Positions 7,389-7,715 of a stretch of 7,715 nucleotides of DNA are shown here, piece by piece. How positions within the stretch are numbered: position 1 is the stretch's first letter; every line of letters starts with the position of its first letter. The position numbers and the translations under genes are program-made. Source of the stretch: Deltaproteobacteria bacterium (GTDB taxonomy: Bacteria > Desulfobacterota > Dissulfuribacteria > Dissulfuribacterales > QOAL01); assembly GCA_026996955.1 (NCBI GenBank), contig JALWJV010000041.1, forward strand, positions 1 through 7,715. Direction: 5' to 3'. The notes beneath the pieces were generated by a model that saw nothing but the letters and a program-made list of their open reading frames with translations, was not told where the DNA came from and did not search any database.

Positions 7389-7423
7389 AGCTCAAAGCTG
7401 AAAGCTAAAGGCTCAAGGCCCAA
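7389..7423 (+). repeat. Degenerate heptamer tandem array (AGCTCAA type)
   Basis: Five consecutive 7-base units can be read: AGCTCAA, AGCTGAA, AGCTAAA, GGCTCAA and GGCCCAA. They form the left shoulder of the nested palindrome. The exact unit also occurs three times in the 1667-1914 intergenic region, counting both strands, and once inverted at 7596-7602. Confidence 0.65.
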
Positions 7424-7476
7424 AAAGACAAAAGCTGAACCGCGAAGGACGCTAAGGACGCAAAGGTTTTTAACTT

Positions 7477-7503
7477 TTCCCTGTCGGGGTGACCGACAGG
7501 GAA
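7477..7503. repeat. Perfect 11-bp hairpin at the centre of the nested repeat
   Basis: TTCCCTGTCGG at 7477-7487 and CCGACAGGGAA at 7493-7503 are exact reverse complements around the 5-base loop GGTGA. Neither strand has a T-run right after the stem, so it is not a typical intrinsic terminator despite its stability. Confidence 0.8.
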
Positions 7504-7631
7504 GGAATAACTGCCTTTACGTTGTTCTTTGCGTTCTTGGCGTCCTTGAGCGAAGCGGGCGGTAAAGAAGCCATGTTTGCTTTCATCCTCCGACTTTGAG
7601 CTAATTTTCATGTCAGGGGATAACAAACCCT

Positions 7632-7680
7632 ATGTCATGAAAGTTTAGAACTACAGTACTTCCAATTCAGGACATGACAT
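7632..7680. repeat. Spaced inverted repeat ATGTCATG / CATGACAT
   Basis: ATGTCATG at 7632-7639 and CATGACAT at 7673-7680 are exact reverse complements 33 bases apart. A further ATGTCA half-site is at 7610-7615. The arrangement could be a paired operator for a gene beyond the right edge, but 8-base arms at this spacing can arise by chance. Confidence 0.3.
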
Positions 7681-7715
7681 TTAAATATTCAGCTGCTTAT
7701 TTTATCGGCACGATG

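Larger units (their letters stand above)
7388..7603. repeat. Nested inverted-repeat element, about 216 bp
   Basis: Three nested sets of arms are visible. The outermost is TAGCTCAAAG at 7388-7397 with its exact reverse complement at 7594-7603. The middle pair is 21 bases, 7445-7465 with 7527-7547, differing only at two positions that remain G-T pairable. ACCGC (7439-7443) pairs with GCGGT (7559-7563) beyond it, across an 11-base bulge on the right. The innermost is the perfect hairpin at 7477-7503. The middle arms are themselves built of 9-base units of the type AAGGACGCN. There is no coding capacity of its own, so it would be a non-autonomous or structural repeat (MITE- or REP-like). This type of GAAGGACGC sequence seems familiar from environmental genomes, but no copy number can be given here. 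Confidence 0.6.
7337..7715. other. Non-coding region at right edge
   Basis: These 379 bases follow the upstream end of the transglycosylase gene. I see no credible gene: all three minus-strand frames hit stops within about 30 bases of the edge, and the open stretches in the middle simply read through repeats. The region holds a heptamer array, a nested inverted-repeat element and a spaced inverted repeat, each listed separately. Confidence 0.7.

Noticed and set aside
7477..7503. Inner hairpin as intrinsic terminator
   Set aside because: The stem is strong, but no T-run follows it on either strand, and it sits at the centre of a larger nested repeat.
7405..7626. Open frames across the right-hand repeat region (both strands)
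   Set aside because: They consist of low-complexity translation of the palindromic repeat, with no domain and no ribosome binding site.

Overview
The window looks like a chromosomal segment of a Gram-negative bacterium. The evidence is a lipoprotein-anchored solute-binding protein, a periplasmic-type MltD-like lytic transglycosylase and a membrane-bound WbpM/PglF-type sugar nucleotide dehydratase. Base composition is moderate. The intergenic DNA carries AGCTCAA-type heptamers and a nested CGCGAAGGACGC-type palindrome. From memory this style suggests a deltaproteobacterial/Desulfobacterota-like genome, but that is an inference and nothing here fixes the taxon. I saw no rRNA, tRNA, CRISPR array, transposase or phage gene.

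Layout. (1) 1-1666, minus strand: the first 555 codons of a CapD/WbpM/PglF-type nucleoside-diphosphate-sugar 4,6-dehydratase; its C-terminus lies beyond the left edge. A perfect 13-bp inverted repeat lies inside this gene. (2) 1667-1914: a divergent intergenic region with heptamer and inverted repeats and a plausible sigma70 promoter for the rightward operon. (3) 1915-5895, plus strand: four genes, each junction a 4-base ATGA overlap. They encode a secreted LamG/DUF1080-like beta-sandwich protein, a lipoprotein solute-binding protein of the iron(III)-type family, a fused two-domain permease and an ABC ATPase. (4) 5896-5947: a short AT-rich convergent gap. (5) 5948-7336, minus strand: an exported lytic transglycosylase with a C-terminal LysM domain. 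(6) 7337-7715: non-coding, with a heptamer tandem array inside a roughly 216-bp nested inverted-repeat element, then a spaced ATGTCATG/CATGACAT repeat.

How the genes work together. The four-gene operon is a complete binding-protein-dependent importer (lipoprotein receptor, one-chain permease, ATPase) whose first gene is an exported carbohydrate-binding-like beta-sandwich protein. The receptor resembles ferric-ion binding proteins overall, but where those usually have a Tyr-Tyr iron-ligand pair it has an Asp-Asp pair in a TDTDD motif. The substrate should therefore not be assumed to be iron. The two minus-strand genes concern the cell envelope (surface glycan precursor, peptidoglycan cleavage) and have no evident link to the importer.

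The most noteworthy items are the importer with its exported partner protein, the altered receptor motif, the nested palindromic repeat at the right, and the perfect 13-bp palindrome inside the dehydratase gene.
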